A DNA stretch of 16,414 nt from Thermoplasmata archaeon (GCA_030038885.1 JASHQY010000017.1:1-16414); one strand, 5' to 3'. Shown: positions 7,237 to 14,448, numbered from the stretch's first letter. Program-made: numbers and translations. Notes: a model not told the origin generated them from the letters alone.

Positions 7237-8253
7237 CTAGGAACCGGGGGCTTTTGGGTTCTTTGGGCGGTCGAGGCTCCGCCCCTCGGGAGTCACCGGC
7301 ACGGACCGCTCCCAGCGGCCCCGGACCCTTCCGCCCGGCACGATCCCGTCGACCGGTCCGGCGGTCCGCGCCTCGACCCGGTCGCCGTCGTCGGTCCGGA
7401 GCACGACGACGCTCTCCCGGCCCACGGGGCCGACCGCCTCGACCGTCAGCCCGATCCCGTCCGCGGCCCCGAGGTCGAGGCGCAGGTCCTGGGGGTCGAC
7501 CGCCTCGGGCCCCGACCCCCGCCGGAAGATGTCGTAGCCGAGGAAGCGCGCGCTCCGCTCGGTGCGCGGGTGCTCGAAGACGTCGCGCGGAGCGCCGACG
7601 GTCTCGAGCTCCCCATCGAACAGAAGGCCGAGCCGGTCGGCGAGGAAGAGACCCTCCTCCCGATCGTGCGTCACGTGGATCGCCGCGATCCCGAACGCCG
7701 CGAGCGCGCGGCGAAAGTCCGTCCGGAGCTCCTGCTTCAACTCCGCGTCGATCGACGCGAACGGCTCGTCGAGCAGGACGAGCCGCGGTCGGGCGGCGAG
7801 CGTGCGCGCGAGCGCGACCCGTTGCCGCTCCCCGCCCGAGAGCGCCTCCGGCCGCCGGTCCTCGAATCCCCGCAGCTCGAGGAGGTCGACCAGCCGGCCC
7901 ACCGTCTCGTCGAGCGCGGCGCGGGGCTGCCGCTGGAGGAGCGGAGCGTAGGCGATGTTCTCGTAGACCGAGCGGTGCGCGAAGAGCGCGGGCTCCTGGA
8001 ACATGAGACCGATCCCCCGGCGGTGGACCGGGCGATCGGCCAGATCCTCTCCCGCGAGGCGGATCACGCCCTCGGTCGGTCGCTCGAGCCCCGCGATGCA
8101 CCGCAGGAGGGTCGTCTTTCCGCTCCCGTTCGGGCCGAGCAGGACGAGGTACTCCCGCTCGCCGACGCCCAAGGAGACCGACCGCAGCGCGGGGGTCGCC
8201 CCCCACGCGGCCGAGACCCGCTCGACCGAGAGGAGCGCCTCAGAGCTCGACAC
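7237..8253 (-). CDS. thiQ: Thiamine ABC transporter ATPase
   Basis: The product is 338 aa, the ATPase that powers import of thiamine or its phosphates. Walker A is GPNGSGKT (40-47), the Q-loop glutamine is Q86 (MFQEP), the signature is LSGGERQ (138-144), Walker B is LVLLDEP (158-164) and the H-loop is in VTHD (His196). Residues from about 240 to the end form a TOBE-like beta domain. This makes it longer than bacterial ThiQ (about 230 aa) and closer to the FbpC/PotA type. Specificity is inferred from the TPP riboswitch and ThiB, not from this protein. The start is GTG 8253, overlapping the thiP stop by 14 nt, which implies translational coupling. Confidence 0.9.
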   Translation of the reverse strand: MSSSEALLSVERVSAAWGATPALRSVSLGVGEREYLVLLGPNGSGKTTLLRCIAGLERPTEGVIRLAGEDLADRPVHRRGIGLMFQEPALFAHRSVYENIAYAPLLQRQPRAALDETVGRLVDLLELRGFEDRRPEALSGGERQRVALARTLAARPRLVLLDEPFASIDAELKQELRTDFRRALAAFGIAAIHVTHDREEGLFLADRLGLLFDGELETVGAPRDVFEHPRTERSARFLGYDIFRRGSGPEAVDPQDLRLDLGAADGIGLTVEAVGPVGRESVVVLRTDDGDRVEARTAGPVDGIVPGGRVRGRWERSVPVTPEGRSLDRPKNPKAPGS

Positions 8254-9862
8254 GGCGACCCCCGAGCACGAGCGCGGCGAAGACCGCGAGGCTGAGCAGG
8301 AGCAGGAGCCCGGCCGCGGCGTCGGCGACCGGGAGGAGGCGCGAGTTCGTGAGGGTGTAGAGCAGGACCGGCAGGGTCGCGAAGGTCGGGGTCACGAGGA
8401 AGTAGGTCGCGGTGAACTCCCCGAGACCGAGCGCGAACGCGAAGAGCCCGGCGGTGAGCACGCCGTCCCGCACGCGGGGGAGGTCGGCGTCCAGGAACGC
8501 GCCCCAGCTCGTCGCGCCGAGCGTCCGGGCGACCTCGCGCTCCTCGGGTCCGAGCCCGGCCAGCGGGATCTCGAGGCTCTGCAGCGCGAACGGGAGCGCG
8601 AGGATCGCCTGGCTCACGATCACGAGGACCCAGACGGTCGACTCCCCGCCGAGGAGCGGCCGCCAGAATTCCGCGAGCGCGAACGCGAGGACGACCGGCG
8701 ACAACAGGAGCGGCACGAACAGGAGGAGCCCGAGGGCTCCGGCCCGCCGCGGGCGGCGCGCGACCGCGAACCCGCTCGCGATCCCGAGGACGATCGCGAT
8801 CCCGGCCGCGACGCCCGCGAAGAACAGCGTGTTCCCCACCGCGCCGATCGCCGAGAGGCCGAGCCGCGCGGACGTCCTCGCCGAGAAGAGCTCGGTCCAG
8901 GCAGCGCCGACGCCACCGCCCCCGACGGGCGCGAGCGTGCGGTAGAGCACCGACGCGAGGAGGGCGACGATGGCCGCGAAGACGGCGGCGGTCTCCGCGG
9001 CGAGCCCGATCGCGATCGGAGTGGCCGCGAGCCGCCGGCGGGGGCCGCCGGAGCGCGGTCCCCCGTTGGAGCGGAGCCGGCCGAGCACCGCGAGGTACGC
9101 GGCGGTCGGCGCGAGGAAGAGGGCGACGATCGCCGCGGAGAGGACCTCGGCCGCCGTCGGTTGGAGGCCGAGGGTGTCGAGGAACCAGACCTGTGCCTCC
9201 ACGGTGTAGCATCCGGGCCCGCAGAGGAGCAGCGGTGGGGCGAACGAGAGCGCGGAGAACAGGAACGTGAGGAGGCCTCCCGCGAGCGCGCCGACCCAGG
9301 TCGGAGGTCCCCACACGTCGCGGTACGCGCGGCCCGGCGCCCCGCCGAGGGTCGCGACCGTCTCCTCGAGCGCCGCCGAGCTGCTCGCGCATCCGGTCGC
9401 GGTGAAGAGGACGACGATCGGGACGTTGAACAGAAGGTTCGCGACGACGATCGCCGGCAGGCCGCTCCCCAGCACCGAGAGCCCCGGGATCGCCGACGAG
9501 AGGATCCCCGCGGCTCCGAAGAGGTCGATCACCCCGAGGACCACGATCAGGCTCGGCAGGAGAAAGGGGACGAGCAGGAACGAGCGGAGCGCGGAGCGGC
9601 CGGGCCATTCGTACCGCCCGAGGAACACGCCGGCGGGATAGCCCAGCGCGATCGCGAGCAGCGCGGAGACGCCGCCCTGCACGAGGGAGTTCTCGACGGC
9701 GCGCACGTTCTCGGGAGCGGTGAGGATCGCGGCCGCGCCCGCCGGCCCCCCGGCCGTGGCGAACGCGTCGAGGAACAGTACGGCCGCCGGGATCAGCGCG
9801 AACAGCGCGACGAACCCGACGATCGGGACGAGGAACGCGGCCTCGCCCCCGGGGCGCGTCAT
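8240..9862 (-). CDS. thiP: Thiamine ABC transporter permease (fused double domain)
   Basis: The product is 540 aa, the length of E. coli ThiP, with two permease domains fused in tandem and about 12 membrane helices. Each half has an EAA loop that contacts ThiQ: ALEETVATLGGAPGRAYRDV (about 164-183) and EEREVARTLGATSWGAFLDA (about 440-459). The segment CYTVEAQVW (218-226) matches the YxTxE region seen in ThiP/FbpB permeases. A charged linker (about 262-280) separates the halves. ATG 9862 overlaps the thiB stop as ATGA. The frame stays open further upstream, but that region lies inside thiB and is not membrane-like. It acts in the cytoplasmic membrane. Confidence 0.9.
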   Translation of the reverse strand: MTRPGGEAAFLVPIVGFVALFALIPAAVLFLDAFATAGGPAGAAAILTAPENVRAVENSLVQGGVSALLAIALGYPAGVFLGRYEWPGRSALRSFLLVPFLLPSLIVVLGVIDLFGAAGILSSAIPGLSVLGSGLPAIVVANLLFNVPIVVLFTATGCASSSAALEETVATLGGAPGRAYRDVWGPPTWVGALAGGLLTFLFSALSFAPPLLLCGPGCYTVEAQVWFLDTLGLQPTAAEVLSAAIVALFLAPTAAYLAVLGRLRSNGGPRSGGPRRRLAATPIAIGLAAETAAVFAAIVALLASVLYRTLAPVGGGGVGAAWTELFSARTSARLGLSAIGAVGNTLFFAGVAAGIAIVLGIASGFAVARRPRRAGALGLLLFVPLLLSPVVLAFALAEFWRPLLGGESTVWVLVIVSQAILALPFALQSLEIPLAGLGPEEREVARTLGATSWGAFLDADLPRVRDGVLTAGLFAFALGLGEFTATYFLVTPTFATLPVLLYTLTNSRLLPVADAAAGLLLLLSLAVFAALVLGGRRVEL

Positions 9863-11031
9863 GCCGTGCCCGGCGCGAGCGAGAGCCACGTCTCGATCCA
9901 GCCGGGCAGCTCGTTCGCGATCTCCCCCGGGGTCGCCTCGGAGTTCAGCGGGACGATCGCGTCGGGATCCACCGCCGCGGAGAAGACCGACGGGAGCGCG
10001 ATCGTCGAGTTCGCCGGATACTCCCACTCGTTCTCGGGCAGCTCCGCCTGCACGGTCCCGTTGAGGAACCAGTTCTCGAACGCCTCGTCGAGCGCGAGGT
10101 GCGCGCTCCCGCGGACGATCCCCATCCCGTAGATCGTGCGCCAGCCGTACTCGGTGCCGTTCCACCAGGAGACCGTCGAATTGAACTGGCCGGCCTCACC
10201 GTTCGCCGCGGCGTAGGCGGGGTCCGTGGTGTAGCTCACGACCATCGGCGGACCGCCGGGCGAGGAGAACTCGCCGAAGGCCGTCCCCCAGTCCGTGGCC
10301 GGCAACGGGAGCCCCTCGGCCCAGGCGTCCGTCCAGAACGTCTCCCAGTTCTGGTGGAGGACCGCCTCGTAGTACTCGATCTGCCAGACCAGGAACTCCT
10401 CGCCGGTGATGTCGGACTCGGGGTTCTCGGTCAGGAGGCCCTGGGCCCACGTCGCGTTGCTCGTGAAGTCCGGGAACGTCGCGTGCGCGACCGCGCCGCC
10501 GGTCGAGTTCGCAAAGCTCGCGTTGTAGTCGATGCCGAGGTACCCGTACTCGTACGGCACCGCGGCGTCGTCGGCGCTGAGCTCCGCGGTGAGCTCCGTC
10601 GGGACGTCGGCGAGTCCCGCCGGCGCGTACGGGACCAGGAGATCGTCCGCCTCGGCGACCGGCGTCGTGATCTCGTCGAGCCCGAGCACGAGGTCGGCCC
10701 CCGGCGATCCCCGCTGCGCGAGGAGCGTGCTCAGGAGGGTGCCGGACGGACACTCGAGCTCCACGTGCACGTGGTACTCGGCCTCGAACGTTCCGAAGAC
10801 CGTCGAGAACACCGGCGCGGGGGGGACGCAGTCCACCCCGTTGAGGAGGCTCGGGTAAGTGTAGATCACGAGCGTCGTCTCGCCGGGGGGCGGGAGGTGG
10901 GCTTCGTACTCGTACACGCCGAATCCCGCGACCGCGACCACGATCCCGAGCGCGATCGCGAGCAGCGCGCGACCGACCCGGCCCGGGCGCCGGAGCCGGC
11001 GCGGCGGCGAAGCGGTGCCGGACCGGCTCAC
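9859..11031 (-). CDS. thiB: Membrane-anchored thiamine-binding protein
   Basis: The product is 390 aa, the extracytoplasmic receptor that hands thiamine to ThiP. Residues 1-20 are basic and 21-40 form one hydrophobic helix (ALLAIALGIVVAVAGFGVY). No lipobox cysteine is present, so it is probably tethered by an uncleaved N-terminal anchor, as is common in archaea. The mature domain begins LVIYTYPS (54-61), as in TbpA. DWGTAFGEF (247-255) and VVSYTTDPAYA (264-274) match the family's binding region. Asn-X-Ser/Thr sequons are frequent (e.g. NASF, NSTG, NATW, NGT), fitting an exposed archaeal protein. The start is GTG 11031, preceded by GGAGG with a 2-nt spacer, and it lies downstream of the TPP riboswitch. 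Confidence 0.88.
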   Translation of the reverse strand: MSRSGTASPPRRLRRPGRVGRALLAIALGIVVAVAGFGVYEYEAHLPPPGETTLVIYTYPSLLNGVDCVPPAPVFSTVFGTFEAEYHVHVELECPSGTLLSTLLAQRGSPGADLVLGLDEITTPVAEADDLLVPYAPAGLADVPTELTAELSADDAAVPYEYGYLGIDYNASFANSTGGAVAHATFPDFTSNATWAQGLLTENPESDITGEEFLVWQIEYYEAVLHQNWETFWTDAWAEGLPLPATDWGTAFGEFSSPGGPPMVVSYTTDPAYAAANGEAGQFNSTVSWWNGTEYGWRTIYGMGIVRGSAHLALDEAFENWFLNGTVQAELPENEWEYPANSTIALPSVFSAAVDPDAIVPLNSEATPGEIANELPGWIETWLSLAPGTA

Positions 11032-11072
11032 GGCCTCCGCCGGGTGCCGGAGAGGCCTCTCAGGTGCTGCAT
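11028..11072 (-). CDS. Putative 14-codon leader ORF (MQHLRGLSGTRRRP)
   Basis: ATG 11072 opens 4 nt after the aptamer's conserved 3' end, and the frame ends with a TGA at 11028-11030 that overlaps the thiB GTG as GTGA. The mini-ORF spans the whole region between aptamer and thiB, including the SD-sequestering hairpin. If translated, it would couple ribosome passage to hairpin melting and thiB initiation. It has no Shine-Dalgarno of its own beyond AAGGG inside the aptamer, and it could be a chance frame. Confidence 0.25.
   Translation of the reverse strand: MQHLRGLSGTRRRP
11032..11066 (-). promoter_or_regulatory. Candidate riboswitch expression platform (SD-sequestering hairpin)
   Basis: On the minus strand GGCCTC (11057-11052) pairs with GAGGCC (11037-11032). 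Inside it CCGG (11050-11047) pairs with CCGG (11043-11040). The stem hides most of the GGAGG at 11038-11034, the Shine-Dalgarno of thiB. CCTCTC (11055-11050) is also a perfect complement of GAGAGG at 11140-11135 inside the aptamer's thi-box, and the two pairings are mutually exclusive. CACCTGAG (11066-11059) pairs in 7 of 8 positions with CTCCGGTG (11168-11161), a possible extended P1. Confidence 0.45.
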
Positions 11073-11168
11073 CGCGTTCCCTTCGCGGGCATTATCCCGA
11101 TCAGGTTCTTGGGGTCGACGAGGTTCTCCCCCGTCCTCTCAGCCGGTACCCAGCTCCCCCCACCGGAG
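11070..11168 (-). promoter_or_regulatory. TPP riboswitch (THI element)
   Basis: Conserved blocks appear in order on the minus strand: G-rich P2 strand and GGAGC; P3 as GCTGG-GTA-CCGGC (11154-11142); CTGAGAGG (11142-11135); variable P3a stem ACGGGG/CCTCGT (11133-11117); ACCCC closing P2 (11115-11111); GAACCTGATC (11108-11099); P5 GGG-ATAAT-GCCC (11098-11087); and GCGAAGGGAAC (11086-11076). The thi-box, the CCTGATC and the GCGAAGGGAA blocks are diagnostic of TPP aptamers, which bind thiamine pyrophosphate and usually turn expression off. P1 is less certain. It lies in the leader of the thiamine transporter genes, so regulator and function agree. Confidence 0.93.
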
Positions 11169-11188
11169 CGGGCAGTCTCAGCCGCGGG

Positions 11189-11198
11189 TTAAGGTTTG
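11189..11198 (-). promoter_or_regulatory. Putative promoter of the thiamine transporter operon
   Basis: CAAAC (11198-11194) followed by CTTAA (11193-11189) is the most AT-rich, BRE/TATA-like element upstream of the riboswitch. A start about 26 nt downstream would fall near 11165, at the 5' edge of the aptamer. The match to the TATA consensus is poor. Confidence 0.35.
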
Positions 11199-11336
11199 CC
11201 GCGCCCCTGGCTTGGGGAATCGAGGAAGCCGCCCCGGACGTTTCGGTCCTAGTTTTGAGGACATGATACTCTCTACCCGATGGGGCGACGGACGAAGGCA
11301 CGGCGTTTCCTGTCCTTCCCTCGGAGACGCCGCACG

Positions 11337-11420
11337 GAGCAGCTACCTATCTATGTCGGGCTCGACCTTCGCAAGAACACGATAGTCGCCACGGCGGCCG
11401 ACCCATCGCAAGGAGGGCAT
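11337..11420 (+). pseudogene. Possible relic of an IS110-family transposase N-terminus
   Basis: The plus frame reads IYVGLDLRKNTIVATAADPSQGG at 11349-11417. This resembles the start of IS110-type DEDD transposases, typically VGLDVHKKTIVATVLD..G, where the Asp of GLD is catalytic. The similarity ends after about 25 residues and nothing else of the element is present, so at most this is a decayed remnant. It sits between the riboswitch promoter and the pdxS promoter, is in frame with pdxS, and was not included in that gene. Chance resemblance is possible. Confidence 0.3.
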
Positions 11421-11458
11421 CGTATGCTCGCAGCGAGGTCGACCGGCGGCGCCGCACC

Positions 11459-11465
11459 GTTTAAG
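11459..11465 (+). promoter_or_regulatory. pdxS: TATA-like box of pdxS
   Basis: GTTTAAG is centred 28 nt before GTG 11490 in otherwise GC-rich DNA. This spacing supports a leaderless pdxS transcript starting at the GTG rather than at one of the upstream in-frame starts. Confidence 0.5.
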
Positions 11466-11489
11466 CCCTCGGGCGGTCTGGCTTCGAGA

Positions 11490-12437
11490 GTGACCGACTC
11501 GTCCGACCCGATGGAAAAGCTCCGCTTCGGCTCGGAGCTCCTCAAGCGCGGCTTCGCCCGGATGCAGCAGGGCGGCGTGATCATGGACGTCACGACCGCG
11601 GACCAGGCTGCGATCGCCGAGGAGGCCGGCGCGGTCGCCGTGATGGCCCTCGAGCGGGTACCCGCGGACATCCGGGCCGAAGGGGGGGTCGCCCGGATGG
11701 CCGACCCGTTGAAGATCCGCGAGATCCGGGAGCGGGTCTCGATCCCGGTCATGGCGAAGTGCCGGATCGGGCACACCGCCGAGGCCCGCGTCCTCGAAGC
11801 GTTGGCGGTCGACATGATCGACGAGTCCGAGGTCCTGACCCCCGCGGACCCGTTCCATCACGTCGACAAGAAGGCGTTCCAGGTGCCGTTCGTCTGCGGC
11901 GCGCGCAACCTGGGCGAGGCCCTGCGCCGGATCGATGAGGGCGCCGCGATGATCCGATCGAAGGGCGAGGCGGGCACCGGCAACGTCGTGGAGGCCGTGC
12001 GCCACATCCGGCAGATCAACGACGAGGTCGCTCTGCTCGGAAAGCTCCCCGCGAAGGGGGCCGCGACCTGGGCCAAGAAGGAGCGGGTCTCCCTCGGGGT
12101 CGTCCGCGAGGTGCGCGAGCTCGGCCGTCTGCCGGTCGTGAACTTCGCGGCGGGCGGGATCGCAACTCCGGCGGATGCGGCGCTCTGCCGCTTGCTCGGC
12201 GTCGACGGACTGTTCGTCGGCAGTGGGATCTTCAAGTCGCAGCACCCGATGAAGGTCGCGCGCGCGATCGTCGAAGCGTCGACGCAGTACGACCGGCCGG
12301 ACGTCCTCGCACGGGTCTCCGCCGGACTCGGGGAGGCCATGAAGGGGATCGAGATCGGATCGCTCGGATCGAACGAACTCCTCCAGTCCCGCGAGTCGCT
12401 GCCGACCGCCGGTCGCCGCGACCCCACCGCGGCGTGA
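11490..12437 (+). CDS. pdxS: Pyridoxal 5'-phosphate synthase, PdxS subunit
   Basis: The product is 315 aa from GTG 11490 (308 aa if ATG 11511 is used). It makes PLP from ribose 5-phosphate, glyceraldehyde 3-phosphate and ammonia in a (beta/alpha)8 barrel that assembles with the glutaminase PdxT. Near-identity to the family is obvious in GGVIMDV (Asp33, sugar binding), AVAVMALERVPADIR, PVMAKCRIGH (Lys90, first Schiff-base lysine), DMIDESEVLTPAD, VPFVCGARNLGEALRRI, KGEAGTGNVVEAVRH (Lys158, second lysine), NFAAGGIATPADAAL and GLFVGSGIFKS. PdxT is not in the window, so it must lie elsewhere. The frame is open up to 11280, but the TATA-like box at 11459-11465 and homology both favour the short start. 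It diverges from the thiamine uptake operon. Confidence 0.97.
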   Translation: MTDSSDPMEKLRFGSELLKRGFARMQQGGVIMDVTTADQAAIAEEAGAVAVMALERVPADIRAEGGVARMADPLKIREIRERVSIPVMAKCRIGHTAEARVLEALAVDMIDESEVLTPADPFHHVDKKAFQVPFVCGARNLGEALRRIDEGAAMIRSKGEAGTGNVVEAVRHIRQINDEVALLGKLPAKGAATWAKKERVSLGVVREVRELGRLPVVNFAAGGIATPADAALCRLLGVDGLFVGSGIFKSQHPMKVARAIVEASTQYDRPDVLARVSAGLGEAMKGIEIGSLGSNELLQSRESLPTAGRRDPTAA

Positions 12438-12476
12438 GCCCCGGCGAGCGGTCGTCGCACCCGCGCGACCCGATGC

Positions 12477-12483
12477 GTGTAAA
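12477..12483 (+). promoter_or_regulatory. TATA-like box of the glycosyltransferase gene
   Basis: TGTAAAG is centred about 27 nt before GTG 12507. A short inverted repeat GGCCC-GA-GGGCC lies just downstream (12484-12495). The gene therefore probably has its own promoter, 40 nt after the pdxS stop. Confidence 0.4.
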
Positions 12484-12506
12484 GGCCCGAGGGCCCTAGC
12501 CCGCCC

Positions 12507-13640
12507 GTGCGCATCGTCCAGGTCTCGCCGTTCTTCCACCCTCACGCGGGGGGGGTCGAGTCGCACGTGCGCAGCCTCGCGCGCGAGTTCGCCCGCGAGG
12601 GCCACGACGTCACGGTCGTCACGTCACGCTACGACCGAAGGCTGTCGCGCGAGGAGCGCTCCGAGGGCTACCGCATCCTGCGGACGCGGACGCTCGGGGT
12701 GGCGTTCAACACGCCGTTCGACCTCGGGACGGCGCGCCTCCTGCGAACGCTCGGCGCGGACGTCGTCCACCTGCACTACCCGCCGCCGCTGACGTCGTTC
12801 TTCGCGACCCGCGCGCTCTCGAGCTCGAGGGTCCCGGTCTGCCTCACATACCACTGCGACCTCTACCTCGCGGGCCCGCTCGGCCGGATGCTCGCCGGCC
12901 TCTACCAGCGCGCGTTCCTCCCCCCGACGCTGCGCCGGGTGAACCGGATCGTCGTCCACACCCGCAGCTACGGGGTCACCTCGGCGATGCTGCGCGGGCG
13001 GGACCTCACGGTGATCCCGTCGGTCGTCGACCTCGACTGGTTCCGGCCGGGACGGGACGCGAGCGATCTGCGCGGCGACCTCCGGCTCGAGGGCCAGCGG
13101 ATCCTCGCATTCACCGGCCGCCTCGTGCCGCACAAGGGCGTCGACGTCCTCCTCCAGGCGCTCGCCCAGCTGCCGGACGACGTCGTGCTGCTCGTGGTCG
13201 GCGCCGGCCCCCGCCTGCCGAACCTCGTCGGCCTCGCGCGCCGGCTCGGGGTCGCGGACCGCGTGCGGTTCTGCGCGTCGGTGACCGACGACGACCTTCC
13301 GCGCTACCTCGCGCTCGCCGACGTCTTCGTCTTCCCGTCGCAGAGCCGCCTCGAGGGGTTCGGCCTCGCGGTCGCCGAGGCGATGGCGGTCGGCCTGCCG
13401 GTCGTCATCGCCGACATGCCGGGCGTGCGCGAGGTGATCGAGCCCGGCCAGGAAGGGCTCCTCGCCGAGCCCCTGCTCGCCGGCGATCTGGCCGCGAAGG
13501 TCCGGACGCTCCTCGACGACCCCGCGCTCGCGCGCCGGATGGGCGCGGCCGGCCGGCGGCGCGCGGAGGAGCGCTACGGCCTCCCGACCGTCGCCGGCCA
13601 GCTGCTCAGGTTGTATGCAGACCTGCGCGCAACTGGTTGA
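12507..13640 (+). CDS. GT4-family glycosyltransferase
   Basis: The product is 377 aa with the GT-B fold of retaining GT4 enzymes, which move a sugar from an NDP-sugar to a lipid, glycan or small acceptor at the cytoplasmic face of the membrane. The N-terminal domain has the Gly-rich acceptor loop FFHPHAGGVESHV (9-21) and VVHLHYPPP (86-94). The C-terminal domain has FTGRLVPHKGVDVLL (202-216; Arg205, Lys210 at the phosphates), VGAGP (231-235) and the EX7E motif EGFGLAVAE (Glu283, Glu291). GTG 12507 gives an N-terminus of MRIVQVSPFFHPHAGG, normal for the family. Acceptor and donor are unknown. The 3' end overlaps the convergent pyrF by 35 nt. Confidence 0.9.
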   Translation: MRIVQVSPFFHPHAGGVESHVRSLAREFAREGHDVTVVTSRYDRRLSREERSEGYRILRTRTLGVAFNTPFDLGTARLLRTLGADVVHLHYPPPLTSFFATRALSSSRVPVCLTYHCDLYLAGPLGRMLAGLYQRAFLPPTLRRVNRIVVHTRSYGVTSAMLRGRDLTVIPSVVDLDWFRPGRDASDLRGDLRLEGQRILAFTGRLVPHKGVDVLLQALAQLPDDVVLLVVGAGPRLPNLVGLARRLGVADRVRFCASVTDDDLPRYLALADVFVFPSQSRLEGFGLAVAEAMAVGLPVVIADMPGVREVIEPGQEGLLAEPLLAGDLAAKVRTLLDDPALARRMGAAGRRRAEERYGLPTVAGQLLRLYADLRATG

Positions 13641-14448
13641 TCTGGACCTTCAGTCGGCCGGCCTCGGCGCCGGCGGCGCGCTTCCAGTCCGCACCGGCCG
13701 ACGCGTAGCTGATGCTGCGCGAGGCGTTGATCAGGAGCCCGCGACCGTGCGCGTCGACTCCGTCGCGCACCGCGCTCGAGAGCGAACCGCCCTGGGCACC
13801 GACCCCGGGCACGAGGATCGGGATCCCGTTGCCGAGCAGCGAGCGCGCGGCCCGGAACGCATCGGAGAAGGTCGCTCCGAGCACGACGCCGACGTTGCCG
13901 TGCGCGTGCGACAGGCGGCGGGCCTCGCCGACGACCGCGAGCCAGAGCGGTCCGCGCGGCGTCGGGATCTCCTGGAAGTCCGGCGCCGAGGGGTTCGACG
14001 AGTGGGCGACCACGAACACGCCGCGTTCCGGCGATTCGAGGAACGGCTGGACGGAGTCCCATCCGATCCACGGCGTGAGCGTCACGGCGTCGAAGCCGAA
14101 CGTGCGGAACGCGCCGTCGCGCCAGAACGCCATCGTGTTCGGGATGTCGTTCGCCTTCAGGTCGAGGATCCGGAGGCGCGCCGACCCGATCCGCCGGCAG
14201 ATCCGCTCGAGGCTCGCGAGCCCGCGCGGGCCGTAGCGGAAGTACATCGCCATCTGCATCTTGTAAGCGGCCGCGTGGGGGAGGGTCGCGTCGACGATCC
14301 CGTCGAGGAACCGGTCGAGCTGCCGGGCGGCGGGGAGCCGGCGCAGCGGTCGCGGCATCTGGGCGGGGTCGGGGTCGAGCCCGACGCAGACCAGCGAATC
14401 GCGCGCCTTGAGGATCCGATCGACGCGCTGGACGAACTTTTCGGCCAC
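13606..14448 (-). CDS. pyrF: Orotidine 5'-phosphate decarboxylase, type 2-like
   Basis: The product is 280 aa from GTG 14448 and converts OMP to UMP, the last step of de novo pyrimidine synthesis. Hallmarks are VCVGLDPDP (20-28), AYKMQMAMY (61-69, Lys63), the catalytic DLKANDIPNT (Asp96, Lys98, Asp101), SSNPSAPDFQ (150-159), LVPGVGAQGG (212-221) and INASRSI (240-246). The length, the SNP..DFQ block and the VPGVGAQGG form match the longer type 2 enzymes rather than the roughly 215-aa form common in archaea. The usual Arg of DxKRxD is Ala here. The TATA-like TCTATTT at 14475-14481 sits about 30 nt upstream of the start. The frame is open far upstream, but that region belongs to the divergent rpa gene. 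Confidence 0.93.
   Translation of the reverse strand: MAEKFVQRVDRILKARDSLVCVGLDPDPAQMPRPLRRLPAARQLDRFLDGIVDATLPHAAAYKMQMAMYFRYGPRGLASLERICRRIGSARLRILDLKANDIPNTMAFWRDGAFRTFGFDAVTLTPWIGWDSVQPFLESPERGVFVVAHSSNPSAPDFQEIPTPRGPLWLAVVGEARRLSHAHGNVGVVLGATFSDAFRAARSLLGNGIPILVPGVGAQGGSLSSAVRDGVDAHGRGLLINASRSISYASAGADWKRAAGAEAGRLKVQINQLRAGLHTT

Noticed and set aside
4447..8006. Very long open frames overlapping acnA (same strand, other frame, and 5841-8006 on plus)
   Set aside because: Arg/Gly/Pro-rich translations without domains. They are shadows of acnA and thiQ, which have full catalytic motifs.
8003..10132. 709-codon plus-strand frame opposite thiP and 514-codon minus frame within it
   Set aside because: Low-complexity charged sequence. 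The thiP frame has membrane helices and EAA loops.
10099..11385. 428-codon plus frame across thiB and the riboswitch
   Set aside because: It is antisense to thiB, has a low-complexity charged product, and covers the riboswitch leader.
11280..11489. N-terminal extension of PdxS from ATG 11280
   Set aside because: PdxS homologs start near ATG 11511, and a TATA-like box at 11459-11465 places the start at GTG 11490.
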